Assembly: GCA_030710605.1 (NCBI GenBank)
Contig: CP092886.1
Span: forward strand, 46,973,794 to 47,037,793
Length of the DNA: 64,000 bases
DNA from: Cordylochernes scorpioides
Taxonomy: Eukaryota; Arthropoda; Arachnida; Pseudoscorpiones; Chernetidae
Direction of reading: 5' to 3'
Shown: positions 22,657 through 31,589 of the stretch, piece by piece
Position numbering within the stretch: the first letter of the stretch is position 1
How the letters are laid out: each line of letters opens with the position of its first letter
Position numbers and translations under genes: made by a program
The notes under the pieces: model-generated
The model's input: the letters and a program-made list of their open reading frames with translations, nothing else
The model's database searches: none
What the model was told of the DNA's origin: nothing

Positions 22657-22894
22657 TGTCGCGATGAAAAATAATTAACTAGGCCTTCGAATTACTTTAA
22701 ATATTTATTTAATGAGTTATATGAGAGATTTTAAATATAAAATAAGAGTTACTATTTACATGAGCCAAATCGACCCAGCCGTTAGAGCAAGAGGGGAGAA
22801 CTGAGATATTTCCCCCTTCCACGTGACGCCACTGTTTACCCCGACCGGTCGGTCCAGATAAGAGGGAATACCAGGAAACTCTGTCCTCCTGACA
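22657..22894 (-). repeat. 3' LTR of gypsy element
   Basis: 238 bp, with TGTC..GACA borders. It is identical to the 5' LTR except at one position near 22813 (cccccttcc here, cctccttcc there). The adjacent purine-rich tract on the minus strand (ggagggagtga) ends at 22895. Confidence 0.93.
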
Positions 22895-22932
22895 TCACTC
22901 CCTCCACAAGAGAAACAGCGTCCCGCTGTTTA

Positions 22933-24198
22933 CTAGTCGGTCACATGACCCTGGGCAATCTGTTCTTGGACTTCAGGGTCGTGGTAGGGCTTCATTCTCA
23001 CTACATGGACGATATCTTGGGTTTTTCGTCTTCTCCTAGTATTCGTCACGCCTTCTACTTGATAATTTACACTCGATATTTTTCTGATCACTCGATAGGG
23101 TCCGAAATATCTCTTCAATAACTTCTCCGATAGGCCAACGGTACGGACTGGGGTGAACACCCACACCAAATCACCTTCCTTGTACGTCACCTCCTGATGC
23201 TTCTTGTCGTAGCGTTCTTTGTCTTTGCTCTGAGCCTGCAGGATGTTAAGACGGGCTAACATTCGTGCGTCCTCAGCGTTGGTCACAAGATGGCCCACAT
23301 AATCTTCTGCAGTTCCTGCCGGCTGGTACGGCAGTATAGAATCCAGCGGTGTTTCAACTTCTCGGCCGTGGACGAGGAAGAACGGGCTGTATCCTGTTGT
23401 CTCTTGTCGAGCGGTATTGTAGGCGAAGGTCACATATGGTAGGATGTTGTCCCAATTTTTCTGATCAACGTCAACATACATCGAGATCATGTCAGTCAGG
23501 GTCTTGTTGAGTCTTTCTGTCAAACCATTCGTTTGAGGGTGGTATGCCGTGGTGAATCTGTGAATTGTTCCGTTTAGATTATTTATTTCTCGTATGGTCT
23601 GAGACATGAAATTTCTTCCTCTGTCCGTGATGATTTCCCGAGGAGCGCCGTGCTTGAGTATGACGTCTTCAATAAGGAAGGTTGCTAATTCAGTAGCTTC
23701 CGCTGTTGCCGCGGCCTTTGTTATCGCAAATCTGGTGAGATAATCAGTCGCGACTATTATCCATCTATTTTCCGTGTGAGATATGGGAAATCTTCCCAGA
23801 TAATCAATTCCTATCTTTTGAAAAGGCGAGGTCGTTGGAGGTATTGGGACTAGTAGTCCAGGAGGTTTCTGAGGCACGCCCTTCCTTCGCTGGCATTCTT
23901 TACAATGAGCAATGTATTGGGAAACTATCCTATAAAGTCCAGGCCAATAGAATCTCTTTCTAACGCGGTCATAGGTCTTGGCAAATCCCAAATGACCGGC
24001 CATTGGAGTGTCGTGGCCATCTTTAAGAATTTCGTGCCTCATTTGTTTTGGGATTACTAGCAGCCATGGTTTGCCCTCAGGGTCGTAATTTTTCTTATAG
24101 AGAACGCCTCCAATCATCTGATACCCTTTTAAATTTTCATTTGCAAGTTTTTCACGGATCTCCAACCAAATGAGGGTCTTTACTTTGTTCTTCTGCAA
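22933..24198 (-). CDS. gypsy integrase (own frame)
   Basis: This is the integrase segment of pol, which inserts the cDNA copy. Visible in the 421-codon frame: an HHCC zinc-binding region (His62, His69, Cys99, Cys102), the catalytic triad Asp132 (GIDYLG), Asp192 (TDRGRNF) and Glu228 (TERLNK) with 35 residues between the last two, and a C-terminal GPY/F module (RYFGPYRVIRK). The frame is +1 relative to the RT frame, which ends at 24152, and the two overlap by 47 bases. The true N-terminus is therefore fused to RNase H in related elements, and the first codon listed here is not a natural start. Either a one-base indel or an unusual frameshift separates them; an indel is more likely. Confidence 0.92.
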   Translation of the reverse strand: MQKNKVKTLIWLEIREKLANENLKGYQMIGGVLYKKNYDPEGKPWLLVIPKQMRHEILKDGHDTPMAGHLGFAKTYDRVRKRFYWPGLYRIVSQYIAHCKECQRRKGVPQKPPGLLVPIPPTTSPFQKIGIDYLGRFPISHTENRWIIVATDYLTRFAITKAAATAEATELATFLIEDVILKHGAPREIITDRGRNFMSQTIREINNLNGTIHRFTTAYHPQTNGLTERLNKTLTDMISMYVDVDQKNWDNILPYVTFAYNTARQETTGYSPFFLVHGREVETPLDSILPYQPAGTAEDYVGHLVTNAEDARMLARLNILQAQSKDKERYDKKHQEVTYKEGDLVWVFTPVRTVGLSEKLLKRYFGPYRVIRKISSVNYQVEGVTNTRRRRKTQDIVHVVRMKPYHDPEVQEQIAQGHVTD

Positions 24199-26401
24199 TG
24201 TCTTGGATGGAAGTAATGTGCCCTTCTATCTCTGCGGTGTCAGCCAAGGGGCTTCTTGACAAACAGTCAGCGTCTTTATGCTTGCGTACGCTTTTGTAAA
24301 CGATGTTTATGTCGTATTCTTGTAGTTTGAGGGCCCAACGGGCTAAGCGGCCGGATGGATCTTTCAAGCCTACCAGCCAACATAGCGAGTGATGGTCGGT
24401 AACCACAGTAAAGGGTCTGCCATATAGGTACGGGCGGAATTTACCAAGGGACCAAACAACTGCGAGGCATTCCTTTTCTGTAGTGGAATAATTCTTTTCC
24501 GCTTTGGTTAGTGTTCGTGAGGCATAAGCTATAGGTCTCTCCGCGTCATTCTGGATTTGAACAAGAACTGCCCCTAAACCATAACCGCTTGCATCAGTAT
24601 GGACATGAGTTTCCGCACCTTCTATGAAATGTCCTAACACAGGCGAAGATCCCAATTCCTGTTTGAGAATCCGGAAAGATTCATTTTGTTCTTCGCCCCA
24701 AATGAATTTTTCATCTTTCTTTAAAAGGCTATTCAAGGGTCGAGACTTGTTAGCATAACTTTTGATGAAGCGTCTATAGTATGAACTTAACCCAAGAAAA
24801 CTTCTGGTCTCACTGATATTACGGGGTTTTGGAAAGTGGACAATGGCTTTCACTTTTTCTGGGTCTGGCTGCGTTCCAAATTCATTAACGACGTGCCCGA
24901 GGATAGTTATTTGTCTCGAGGCGAAATGACACTTTTTATAATTCAGGCACAGTCCGGCCTGCTGAATGCATCTCAAAACTTTGCATAAACGTGTTAAATG
25001 TTCTTTAAAGGTCGATCCATAGACTACAATGTCGTCTAAGTAGCATAAACACATGTCCCATTTCAATCCCCGTAGGACGTTGTCTATCATTCGCTCGAAA
25101 GTTGCTGGTGCATTGCATAGACCAAATGGCATTACATTAAATTCATAAAGCCCATCTGGAGTGATAAATGCCGTTTTCTCCCGGTCCTTATCGTCTACTT
25201 CGATTTGCCAGTAACCCGATCTCATATCCATAGTGGAGAAGTACCTGGATCCAGAGAGGGTGTCCAGCGCGTCATGGATACGAGGGAGAGGGTAAACATC
25301 TTTCTTTGTAATTTTGTTTAGACGACGATAGTCGACACAGAATCTCAACGAGCCGTCCTTCTTCCTCACTAATATAACGGGAGAGGCCCATGGACTTGAT
25401 GATGGCCGGATAATTTTAGTCTCCATCATTTTCTCTACTTCACTCTGAATGACACGTCTTTCGGCGGGAGACACTCTATAAGGACGCTGTCTGACAGGCG
25501 GATAATCACTCGTATCGATTTTATGTTTTATTTCGCCAGAGACAGGGAAGCTCTTTTTCTCAAAATCGAATATATCAGAAAACTCATTTAGGCACGTGAG
25601 TAATCTGTTTTTCTTTGTTTCCTCCAAATCAGTAGAAATCATTGAAATTAAACATTCTCTCACATCTGGGGAAGTTACTTCGTCTTTTCCAGCTATTTCA
25701 GAACAAGCGTCAAGATTAGATATGCTCCCTACTTCTAGATCTTGCATTGTTCCTATCTTCATGTCCGAAGGTATCACTTGAGACTGGTGAGTACTGTTAG
25801 TCACCCACAACACCGCTCTGCCATGTAAGAACCTAACGAGGGAAGAGGGAATAAAAAGTCCTTTTTCCAACTGCAGGCGTTTGGAACCTGTAACGACTAC
25901 ATCTCTGCTGCCAAATACATCCTGGTTGGTGACAACTATCTTGCCAAAAGATTTCGGCGGTAGGACACAGTCCATAGCAGCACAAAGTTTCAGGTCTTTC
26001 CATTCATAGGATTTTTCAGCTTCGCTTAAATACAATTTGTTTTTCCCACAATCTATAATGGCATCTGTGGCTCTGAAGAAATCCCAGCCCAGTATAACAT
26101 CGTGGCTACATTCAGCGGCTACTACAAAATAAAAAATAATATCGAGTCCTTTGATTTGAACTTCTAAAGAGCACTTACCAAGGGTCACGATAGGCTTCTT
26201 GTCCGCGGCTCTTAGAAGTGGTCCATTTTCATTAAAAACTGGAGCCTTTATAGAACGTCTGAAAGCTTCGGAAATTACTGAGTAATCAGCGCCGGAGTCC
26301 ACAAGAGCTTGTACATTTCGTCCTTGTATGTTGCCAGATATCCAGTTCTTTTCCATTGTAGCGGCTATACGGCAGGGAGGATTTTCGTCTGTGGCGGCCA
26401 C
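24152..26401 (-). CDS. gypsy pol: protease, reverse transcriptase, RNase H
   Basis: The 749-codon open frame has an aspartic protease with LVDSGADYS (residues 33-41), RT with the catalytic box YLDD (454-457) preceded by FCVDYRRLN and MPFGLCNAPATF, and RNase H beginning HTDASGYGLG (601-610) with later Glu and Asp positions (EKECLAVVW, VVTDHHSL). It lies in the -1 frame relative to gag, stays open upstream across the gag stop, and its listed first codon is GTG. Expression by -1 frameshifting from gag (GGAAAAC just before the gag stop) is plausible but not shown. After DPHLV the frame closes early, where relatives continue into integrase. Confidence 0.93.
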   Translation of the reverse strand: MAATDENPPCRIAATMEKNWISGNIQGRNVQALVDSGADYSVISEAFRRSIKAPVFNENGPLLRAADKKPIVTLGKCSLEVQIKGLDIIFYFVVAAECSHDVILGWDFFRATDAIIDCGKNKLYLSEAEKSYEWKDLKLCAAMDCVLPPKSFGKIVVTNQDVFGSRDVVVTGSKRLQLEKGLFIPSSLVRFLHGRAVLWVTNSTHQSQVIPSDMKIGTMQDLEVGSISNLDACSEIAGKDEVTSPDVRECLISMISTDLEETKKNRLLTCLNEFSDIFDFEKKSFPVSGEIKHKIDTSDYPPVRQRPYRVSPAERRVIQSEVEKMMETKIIRPSSSPWASPVILVRKKDGSLRFCVDYRRLNKITKKDVYPLPRIHDALDTLSGSRYFSTMDMRSGYWQIEVDDKDREKTAFITPDGLYEFNVMPFGLCNAPATFERMIDNVLRGLKWDMCLCYLDDIVVYGSTFKEHLTRLCKVLRCIQQAGLCLNYKKCHFASRQITILGHVVNEFGTQPDPEKVKAIVHFPKPRNISETRSFLGLSSYYRRFIKSYANKSRPLNSLLKKDEKFIWGEEQNESFRILKQELGSSPVLGHFIEGAETHVHTDASGYGLGAVLVQIQNDAERPIAYASRTLTKAEKNYSTTEKECLAVVWSLGKFRPYLYGRPFTVVTDHHSLCWLVGLKDPSGRLARWALKLQEYDINIVYKSVRKHKDADCLSRSPLADTAEIEGHITSIQDIAEEQSKDPHLVGDP

Positions 26402-26421
26402 ACCTCCAGAGGGCGCGCCAT

Positions 26422-27681
26422 CTAGTTTTCCTCACTGCGGCGACTGGGTGAGCGGCTGGGACGGCGAGCAGGGGATTGTGAGGTTCTTCTGGGAGCTTGG
26501 AATCTTCCGCGGTGGGGATATGGCGACGGGTTTCTAAATCTTCCTTGGGATAGTTCGCTTCCTGATTCGCCCATGGTGTAATTTTCCGTTCTTGGTCTTC
26601 CGAAATCGACTGTTTCTCTTCCAAGTCTGGCATCCGCAAAAGCTTGACGTCTGTCTCTGCAATAACGTGCAACGTGGCCAGGGCGCCCACAGTGGAAGCA
26701 GATCGGTCTGTCATCTTCAGTACGCCACTGAGTCCTTTGATTATTTGGTGGCCCTTCGGTTCTTCGTCGGTAACCTTGATCGTTCTGGGGGAGGTATTGT
26801 CGCCGAGGGCGGAAGCTCTCGGGCTGACGAGGGGCAGAGATAGGAGCCAATGTTTGCTGGATTTCACTACGGATGACATCCCGTAGGTCGGGAGGTGGAG
26901 TGTCTATATCCTGGGCGGCAAATGTAGAAGGAGGAGCCATAAACTTCTGAACCCCCTCTCTTACTATTCTTCTAATCAGGGCTTCTAGGTTCTCAGGTTC
27001 AGCGGTCGAGATGGTGGTAACATTGGGCAGTCGGTTGAACCTGGGCGGTGCAACACGCATCCTCTTGAATGCCTCGAATCGGCGGCAGAACGCAACAAAT
27101 TGGTCCACCGTGCTGATGTCCTTCCCAACAAGTGCCTGATACACTTCCTCCGCTACGCCTTTAATCAGGTGGCTCACCTTTTCTCCTTCCGACATTCTGG
27201 GGTTGCTCTGTTTACAAAGAAGGAGGACTTCTTGTATGTAGCTCTCGACGTTTTCCCCACTCGTCTGCGCTCTAGTTCGAAGAATGTTCTCGGCTTTTCT
27301 AGCCGTGTCTTCCTTGTTCCCAAATATTTCACAAAATTTTATCTTAAATTCCTCCCACGAATTCAAGATTTCCTCGAAGTTTCCGAACCAGCACTTCGCT
27401 GTGCCAGTGAGGTAGAAGATGACGTTGGCCAGACACATGGAGTCATCCCACTTGTTGTAACGTGCCACACGCTGGAAGTCGCTCAGCCAACGCTGCGAAT
27501 CTTCCCCACGTTCCCCCGAGAAGACAGTGGGATCTCTCCACCGATGGCAGAATGGTCGGTTTTCTTCTCTCTCCATTTTCTTCCGAGCAGGAAAGGCAAG
27601 CACTGTAGATACCTCTGGTTGCAATCCTTGAAGGCGACGACTTCGTCTGGTGACTGTCTCGTTACCCGGCGTCTCCACCAC
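26422..27681 (-). CDS. gypsy gag polyprotein
   Basis: 419 open codons encode the capsid/nucleocapsid precursor. An N-terminal basic RRSRRLQ motif is followed by a retrotransposon gag capsid region (about 50-220, including W..F...F), then a CCHC zinc knuckle at residues 328-341 (CFHCGRPGHVARYC), and an Arg/Ser-rich tail. The listed first codon is GTG directly beside the LTR and overlaps the presumed primer-binding site; the first ATG is codon 36 (27574-27576). Either that ATG or an upstream non-AUG start is used. No internal stop is present. Confidence 0.93.
   Translation of the reverse strand: MVETPGNETVTRRSRRLQGLQPEVSTVLAFPARKKMEREENRPFCHRWRDPTVFSGERGEDSQRWLSDFQRVARYNKWDDSMCLANVIFYLTGTAKCWFGNFEEILNSWEEFKIKFCEIFGNKEDTARKAENILRTRAQTSGENVESYIQEVLLLCKQSNPRMSEGEKVSHLIKGVAEEVYQALVGKDISTVDQFVAFCRRFEAFKRMRVAPPRFNRLPNVTTISTAEPENLEALIRRIVREGVQKFMAPPSTFAAQDIDTPPPDLRDVIRSEIQQTLAPISAPRQPESFRPRRQYLPQNDQGYRRRTEGPPNNQRTQWRTEDDRPICFHCGRPGHVARYCRDRRQAFADARLGRETVDFGRPRTENYTMGESGSELSQGRFRNPSPYPHRGRFQAPRRTSQSPARRPSRSPSRRSEEN
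27664..27681 (-). other. putative primer-binding site of gypsy element
   Basis: Four bases inside the 5' LTR, the minus strand reads TGGTGGAGACGCCGGGTA, starting with the TGG expected opposite a tRNA CCA end. The matching tRNA was not identified. Confidence 0.55.
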
Positions 27682-27684
27682 AAT

Positions 27685-27922
27685 TGTCGCGATGAAAAAT
27701 AATTAACTAGGCCTTCGAATTACTTTAAATATTTATTTAATGAGTTATATGAGAGATTTTAAATATAAAATAAGAGTTACTATTTACATGAGCCAAATCG
27801 ACCCAGCCGTTAGAGCAAGAGGGGAGAACTGAGATATTTCCTCCTTCCACGTGACGCCACTGTTTACCCCGACCGGTCGGTCCAGATAAGAGGGAATACC
27901 AGGAAACTCTGTCCTCCTGACA
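27685..27922 (-). repeat. 5' LTR of gypsy element
   Basis: 238 bp, TGTC..GACA borders. Partner of the LTR at 22657-22894. Confidence 0.93.
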
Positions 27923-27926
27923 ATAT

Positions 27927-28020
27927 TCTGCGCATGGAATGTGGAATGTGGACGAACGTCACTGGGAGTTACAGTGTTGAAATTAACACTCAGGTTCTGG
28001 CTTAGAATTCTGAAAATGGA
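27927..28020 (+). pseudogene. decayed LINE, part right of the gypsy insertion
   Basis: Removing the gypsy element and one ATAT copy restores an open line from ...LPRYTPGHI into LRMECGMWTNVTGSY and on to a stop near 28001. This fits the region after RT in LINEs. Bases 28020-28560 are probably further LINE or flank but carry no recognisable motif. Confidence 0.75.
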
Positions 28021-28854
28021 TAATAGACGACTTCCCCATATATGTCTAACTTAACTACTGGAGATATCAAGAACAATAAATATCTGTCTCGGGTTTGCGG
28101 AAAGTTTGGCAAACATACTCAATTCAACTGGATTTTCTTTTTTAATTAACTGCAATGATATAAGCATGGTCCAGAGGTAGATGCCATCAATAGTCAAGAT
28201 AGCAACAGAACAATCTATTCAAAATGATCAGGGGAAAATTGAAATTTCTAAATTCTATTCCGACTAAAGGGAACATACACAGTTCATTTTTGACTTAAGC
28301 TATTTACTTAGCGATCTACCATTTCCAGGAAAACGCTATATTGCACAACAGAGAATACTCCATTCGTTTTTCAGTAAAATCATATAAAAATCTTCAGTGA
28401 GAGGGATACAGTATGCCATATTTGCAAGAAAATAATATAAATTGAAATATCTCATTATATCTTTAAGTGCCAGTATATTCGCGAAGAAAGAGAGATGTTC
28501 TTCTCAAAAGTGAACGACAGTCAACTTACATTAGCGCAAAGTATTTTGACAAGCGCCATATCAAGTCGAATGTTTGTTCTGTCCCTGTGCAACTTTTACA
28601 AAGCAGAAAAAAAAACTTAGATTAATCGTTTTATCCTCTATTACATGATGGTGATTGATCATTGTGAGGATATCGTTGCAAGTCGGCAATGAGAGAGGAG
28701 AATCTGTATAAGACTGGTGTCTTACTAAAGGCTTTCTGTGTGATGCACAATGTTCTTTATTGAAGGCACACGAGATGACAAAGTTTGTACATAATATTAC
28801 CTCTGTCTTTTTTAATAAAATATTTTCCATTTTCTTAAGTTTTGTCCCTGAGTC

Positions 28855-29395
28855 TAGATCAGAAAAAATCTTATTCTGCTAGATCGTGCATCCAAAAATT
28901 ACTTATATTCAATATAAAAGTATATTAAATTTGTATATAATCAATTTAATTGAATAAATAACCCAATTTCTTTCTGCTCCATATGATGTAAATAGATAAA
29001 GAATCACGGCCTTAATTTAGCAGAAGGATGACGCATGTATCTGGATGTTGTATTGCCCACACAATAAGTAAACTGCGCGTTGCTCGGATTCCTTTCATAT
29101 TGTCTGACAGACGAACAATGCACGGAGATTTCCTTATTGCCGTTGGCCCATTAACCTACCGTTGGCGTTGGGACAAAACAGACGCTGGAATAGTATCCGA
29201 ACTGTCTAAAGTTTTAAAAATTCCATATAAATAGAGAAAAAGTGCATTATTAAATAATAACATATATCTTAATTATATATAGAGTGTAGATAATGTTTTT
29301 TTAAAAATCATTTTGCTCTATTCAATATATATGAAAATTAGAAATTTATTAATATTTAAAAGAAAAAAATTCACGGCATATACTGTAGGAGTATC
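28855..29395. other. non-coding
   Basis: About 29015-29225 is a GC-richer island with an open frame of 68 codons in plus. It is more likely a conserved or repeat segment than a gene. The rest is AT-rich. Confidence 0.3.
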
Positions 29396-29399
29396 ATGA

Positions 29400-29965
29400 A
29401 CATATACGATATTTTATAATACAATATAATGCGGCTATGATTATAGAACGACGTTTAACAAGTTTTACCGCAAATGTTTCTTTTTGCAGAACAAAAATCG
29501 TAATTTTAATTATTTAAGGATAAATAACGACTATTCCTCTCCTTAGAGATGAAGTATGAAAGGATGAATTGTGAAGAGTAATGATGAATGGAAAAATATG
29601 CCCAGGGATGGGAATCGAACCCACAGTGTTCCGCTTACCGGGCAAATGCCATGTCCACTAGGCTACCCTGGGCATATTTTTCCGTTCATAAATATTATAT
29701 AAAGTTAATTTATGATACAATATAATGCGGCTATGATTATAGAACGACGTTTAAAAAATTTACCGCAAATGTTTCTTTTTACAGAACGAAAATCGTTATT
29801 TAATTTTTTCGTTCATCATTATTCTTCACACTTCATCCTTTCATACTTCATCCCTAAGGATAGGAATAGTCGTTATTTTTCCTTAAATAATTAAAATTAC
29901 GATTTTTCATTCTGTAAAAAGAAACATTTGCGGTAAAATTTGTTAAACGTCGTTCTATATACGGT
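29400..29965 (-). repeat. tRNA-derived SINE with inverted tail copies
   Basis: The tail sequence (aatacaatataatgcggcta and tttctttttgcagaac) occurs inverted and direct around a tRNA-like head at 29599-29673, giving a large partly palindromic unit. The same tail flanks the heads or stands alone at 55425-55600 and 63095-63600. Confidence 0.6.
29599..29673 (-). other. tRNA-like SINE head, Thr(GGT)-like cloverleaf
   Basis: The minus strand folds as a cloverleaf. The acceptor stem gcccagg/cctgggc is perfect (7 bp). There is an A box (tagcctagtgg) and a B box (ggttcgattcc). The anticodon stem tttgc/gcgga surrounds loop ccggtaa with anticodon GGT. Position 33 is C where tRNAs have T, and the unit is embedded in a repeat present at 31423 and 63385. 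It is therefore a SINE promoter head rather than a working tRNA gene. Confidence 0.65.
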
Positions 29966-31337
29966 ATTAATAGAGCATCTATACTGTTAGCCAATAATTA
30001 GATCACCTACACACAGCTAGCATTCATTGAAAATATTTTTTAAAACGATTAAAAAATAAATTAACTAAATTCGCATGTCGCAAAAGTAGATCAACAAAGC
30101 AGATATATTGTTTGTCTGTTTTTAGTAATTTTCTAATATCAAATTTGACAGTGCTTTACATTTTTTCCGAATCAAATATTCTCGGATTTATCTCAGTCAC
30201 AGGTATGCATCGGAAAAAATATATCAAAAATATCATTAAAAACATATTTATTTGAGCATTTGTTTCTATAAAAATATTATTCATTATATCTATACATATC
30301 ATTTTTATTTTTTCTATTATTTTTTTCATATCATTTTATTATATTAATTCTTATTGCTACATTGGTTATAACCAATTGAACAAGATTGTAAAACAGTCAC
30401 AAAGCGAGAACAAAGAAGAACATATTTATCCAACGGTAAAAAAAGGAATTGTCACGAATGAAGTATGATGATAATTATAATTAGTTAGGACAGATTACTC
30501 GGAGAGTTTGAAGCAGGGACATAGATTGCTCGGAGGATATGAAGCAGGGACATTATCAGTCCACTTTTCAATCACACTCTAAATAACTCTTTCATCATTA
30601 TACTCTTTTCTAACACCAAGTTATTCTATTTGCTTTAATAGTTTCACTCACGCATTCCCAACAATCCCCTATTTGAAACAAGCTATTGCATTCTTCAACG
30701 CTTTGCACATGGTAGTTCATATCTCCAAACATTTTAGATAACTAAGGACAACACAGAAGAGCTTCCCAAAAGCGTCTTATAAGATTCATACTTCGTCCAT
30801 GACAGACTTAATCGTCGTAATCATTATCAGAGAGAGAGATTTAAAAGGAAAAAACAGCTGTTTTTGAAAACTCTCCTCTTTCATATCACATTTTTGTTAT
30901 CTCATCCTTATACTGTTTTTATCCCACCCAGAAAGTCCAACCCCTCCTCTATGTGGCGGGCAGGAGAAGTAGTACAAGTAAGGGACTGCCCTATAGGACG
31001 AAGTACGGTGGAAACTTCGTGAGCCCCAAATTGCTTCGGTAACCGTGAAGGCCTACAAGGAACTCTGAAATGTGGATGACTAACGGGGCAATGGCACCCC
31101 CTCCCCCCTTTCCATGGACAAGAAACGACCATACTGTTTTTTTTTATGCATTGGCGCGTCGGATTTAACTGGATTGTGATAGGAGGTCTGGAGAAAGCCA
31201 AGGGTCACGGGAGATGACGAATGGATATATGTCCGCCTTTAATACTTGAAGCTTTAATGAACTTTACAACAAGCTTCGTAATATATAGCTTTTTATAGGA
31301 GACTGATTTCATGGCCGAAAAAGCTTTTATTAATATA
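29966..31337. other. non-coding
   Basis: A two-copy 31-bp-scale direct repeat lies near 30487-30560 (gaagcagggacat twice). About 30900-31210 is GC-richer and possibly a conserved element. No gene is recognised. Confidence 0.3.
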
Positions 31338-31585
31338 CTAGCCGAATGACCCGGGCAACGCCCGTGTTTTACCCGATTGAATGTTTTGATTCAAATACTA
31401 TTTGTTACAATTATAAATTGTGGTCATGTGGCCTAGTGGTCATGGCATCTGCCCGGTAAGCGGAAGGTCGTGGGTTCGATTCCCCTCCCTTGACACTTTT
31501 TTTTATTTTATCCATTCTGACCAAAATCTATCCGTGAACTTCACACAGTGAACTTCACACAGACAGAATAAGACAATTATATAAT
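31338..31585 (-). mobile_element. short non-autonomous Helitron-type element with tRNA-like passenger
   Basis: Read on the minus strand, the 3' end is a GC hairpin (cgggcgttgcccg, 31353-31365) followed by about 11 bases and CTAG (31338-31341), then T, as in Helitrons. Both the terminal part (to about 31419, gttacaattataaatt) and the far part (tatccgtgaacttcacacag ... agaataagacaa, about 31528-31580) match the element at 57196-59052. Between them sits the tRNA-like unit 31423-31495 instead of the minisatellite. Confidence 0.6.
31423..31495 (+). other. tRNA-like SINE head, Thr(GGT)-like
   Basis: It has the same A box, B box and anticodon arm (tctgcccggtaagcgga) as the heads at 29599 and 63385, and ends in tgaca followed by a T run. 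The acceptor stem is imperfect. Confidence 0.55.
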
Positions 31586-31589
31586 TAAA

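Larger units (their letters stand above)
22657..27922 (-). mobile_element. full-length Ty3/gypsy LTR retrotransposon, recent
   Basis: The element is 5,266 bp with 238-bp LTRs that begin TGTC and end GACA (plus-strand reading), flanked by a 4-bp target duplication ATAT (22653-22656 and 27923-27926). Order in the coding direction is 5' LTR (27685-27922), likely primer-binding site, gag, protease-RT-RNase H, integrase, purine-rich tract, 3' LTR. By eye the two LTRs differ at one position, which indicates a very young insertion. It sits inside the LINE at 21242-22656/27927. Gag and the enzyme domains are otherwise open, but integrase lies in a different frame from RT. Confidence 0.95.
21102..28854. 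mobile_element. Tc1/mariner-like terminal repeats enclosing nested retroelements
   Basis: The left end, cactcattgacaaacctta (preceded by TA), and the right end, whose complement is gactcagggacaaaactta (followed by TA), match each other and the TIRs of the 230-bp MITE at 45493-45722. Interior sequence next to both ends (gggattcagccaataactct at the left; cacacgagatgacaaag at the right) also matches that MITE. The simplest reading is a small Tc1/mariner-type element that received a LINE, which in turn received the gypsy element. That the two ends belong to one insertion is inference. Confidence 0.5.

Noticed and set aside
26286-26879. 197-codon minus ORF as an extra retroelement gene
   Set aside because: It overlaps gag and pol in a third frame and shows no domain; it is a shadow of gag.
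27100-27702. 200-codon plus ORF opposite gag
   Set aside because: Antisense shadow of the gag frame, without recognisable motifs.
29599-29673. Functional tRNA-Thr gene
   Set aside because: The cloverleaf is good, but position 33 is C, the same unit recurs at 31423 and 63385 with decayed stems, and it is embedded in a dispersed repeat.
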